Below the pieces are notes generated by a model. That model was not told where the DNA came from, searched no databases, and worked only from the letters and a program-made list of their open reading frames with translations. 64,000 nt of DNA, from NCBI RefSeq assembly GCF_005280255.1, contig NZ_CP040018.1, positions 1,240,001-1,304,000 of the forward strand, in the 5' to 3' direction. Shown here in pieces: positions 63,611-64,000 of the stretch; position 1 is the stretch's first letter; the number at the start of each line of letters is the position of its first letter. Origin of the DNA: Arthrobacter sp. 24S4-2. GTDB lineage: Bacteria; Actinomycetota; Actinomycetes; Actinomycetales; Micrococcaceae. The position numbers and the translations under genes are program-made.

Positions 63611-63651
63611 GTGGCTAGGGGAGTGGCTGGCGCTAGCCGACGGCAACCGCG
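63611..63651 (+). repeat. 41-bp direct repeat, copy 2
   Basis: 38 of 41 positions match 62673-62713, same orientation. The two copies enclose the HNH fragment and the MazEF pair (about 900 bp). Confidence 0.8.
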
Positions 63652-63668
63652 GGAGTTGTATCCGGGCA

Positions 63669-64000
63669 TTACCGCTGCGCGCCGGAGGAATTGAAACCCG
63701 GATCAGTGGTGACTGTTTCGAGCAGTCGGTCGAAGCTGGTGACCCCGTAGTCAGGCGGGGCGGCTTCGAGTACCACGCGCGTCGTGGTCACCACACCAAT
63801 ATTGGGTTGGGTCTTCTGCTTCAGCTTCGGTGAGGGCTCGCAAATGACTTTCAGGTGAAGACCAGAGACCCCGTTGACAGCGAGCGGGAGACTCTTGCCT
63901 TGGATGAGCAGTGAACGGCTGGTCGCCGTGCGGGGTACGCGGCGGGAGAGCGCCCCTGCGGGAGGGGCTACTTCTTGGCGCTCCTGGCCTTCGGCTCCTT
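63669..64000 (-). CDS. C-terminal part of an unknown protein (partial)
   Basis: An open minus-strand frame enters from the right edge and ends at TAA 63669-63671, giving at least 110 residues without a start in the window. The sequence looks coding: QGKSLPLAVNGVSGLHLKVI, then IGVVTTTRVVLEAAPPDYGV and TSFDRLLETVTTDPGFNSSG. No family recognised. The rest of the gene is outside the window. Confidence 0.6.
   Translation of the reverse strand, partial: GAEGQERQEVAPPAGALSRRVPRTATSRSLLIQGKSLPLAVNGVSGLHLKVICEPSPKLKQKTQPNIGVVTTTRVVLEAAPPDYGVTSFDRLLETVTTDPGFNSSGAQR

Overview
This 64 kb window is high-G+C DNA whose gene content points to a soil actinobacterium of the Arthrobacter/Pseudarthrobacter/Paenarthrobacter group (Micrococcaceae). 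The signs are the ClpC type, a DUF4383 protein, a GntR-controlled ethanolamine-type glutamine-synthetase route, and many TetR, GntR and DeoR regulated catabolic units. No rRNA, tRNA, CRISPR array or replication origin was seen. The genus is inferred from gene content only.

Layout. 0-16 kb is an accessory region: a cut-off secreted protein, a small secreted protein, a Tn402/Tn5053-type transposon end beside a decayed serine resolvase, a GIY-YIG protein, an AbiE-type toxin-antitoxin pair, a DUF805 protein with an overlapping lipoprotein, an intact resolvase, and an orphan Xre/MbcA-type antitoxin. An IS701-family element sits directly after the antitoxin and has removed the 5' end of an MFS transporter. 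16-24 kb holds a nucleoside hydrolase and a divergently regulated ethanolamine/polyamine cluster (permease, gamma-glutamyl ligase, amidotransferase, aldehyde dehydrogenase, SDR, FadR-type regulator). 24-35 kb mixes relics (a Wadjet JetD fragment, a TetR pseudogene, a nucleoside-hydrolase tail, a subtilase) with intact regulator/effector pairs: TetR/cupin, a nickel-cobalt permease, an SDR, YceI, and MFS/TetR. 35-40 kb carries a GntR regulator, ClpC and an acyltransferase.

40-52.5 kb is one coherent catabolic island. A DeoR regulator and a fused DUF1537 kinase-PdxA2 dehydrogenase lie on the minus strand. Divergent from them are a peptide-type ABC importer (five genes), an aldo/keto reductase, an HpaI-type aldolase, a BNR sialidase-like protein and an SDR. 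This looks like uptake and breakdown of an acidic sugar or sugar conjugate that cannot be named from sequence.

55.7-63.7 kb is a defence island: a complete Wadjet operon jetA-jetB-jetC-jetD (minus strand), an HNH-nuclease fragment and a MazEF-like pair, the last two flanked by 41-bp direct repeats.

A cross-cutting observation is that about ten genes are broken by the apparent loss of exactly one base. In most cases the loss is in a G or C run, and the missing half continues in the -1 frame. This is more likely consensus sequencing error than true pseudogenisation. These genes are marked as pseudogene here, but their products are probably intact in the organism.
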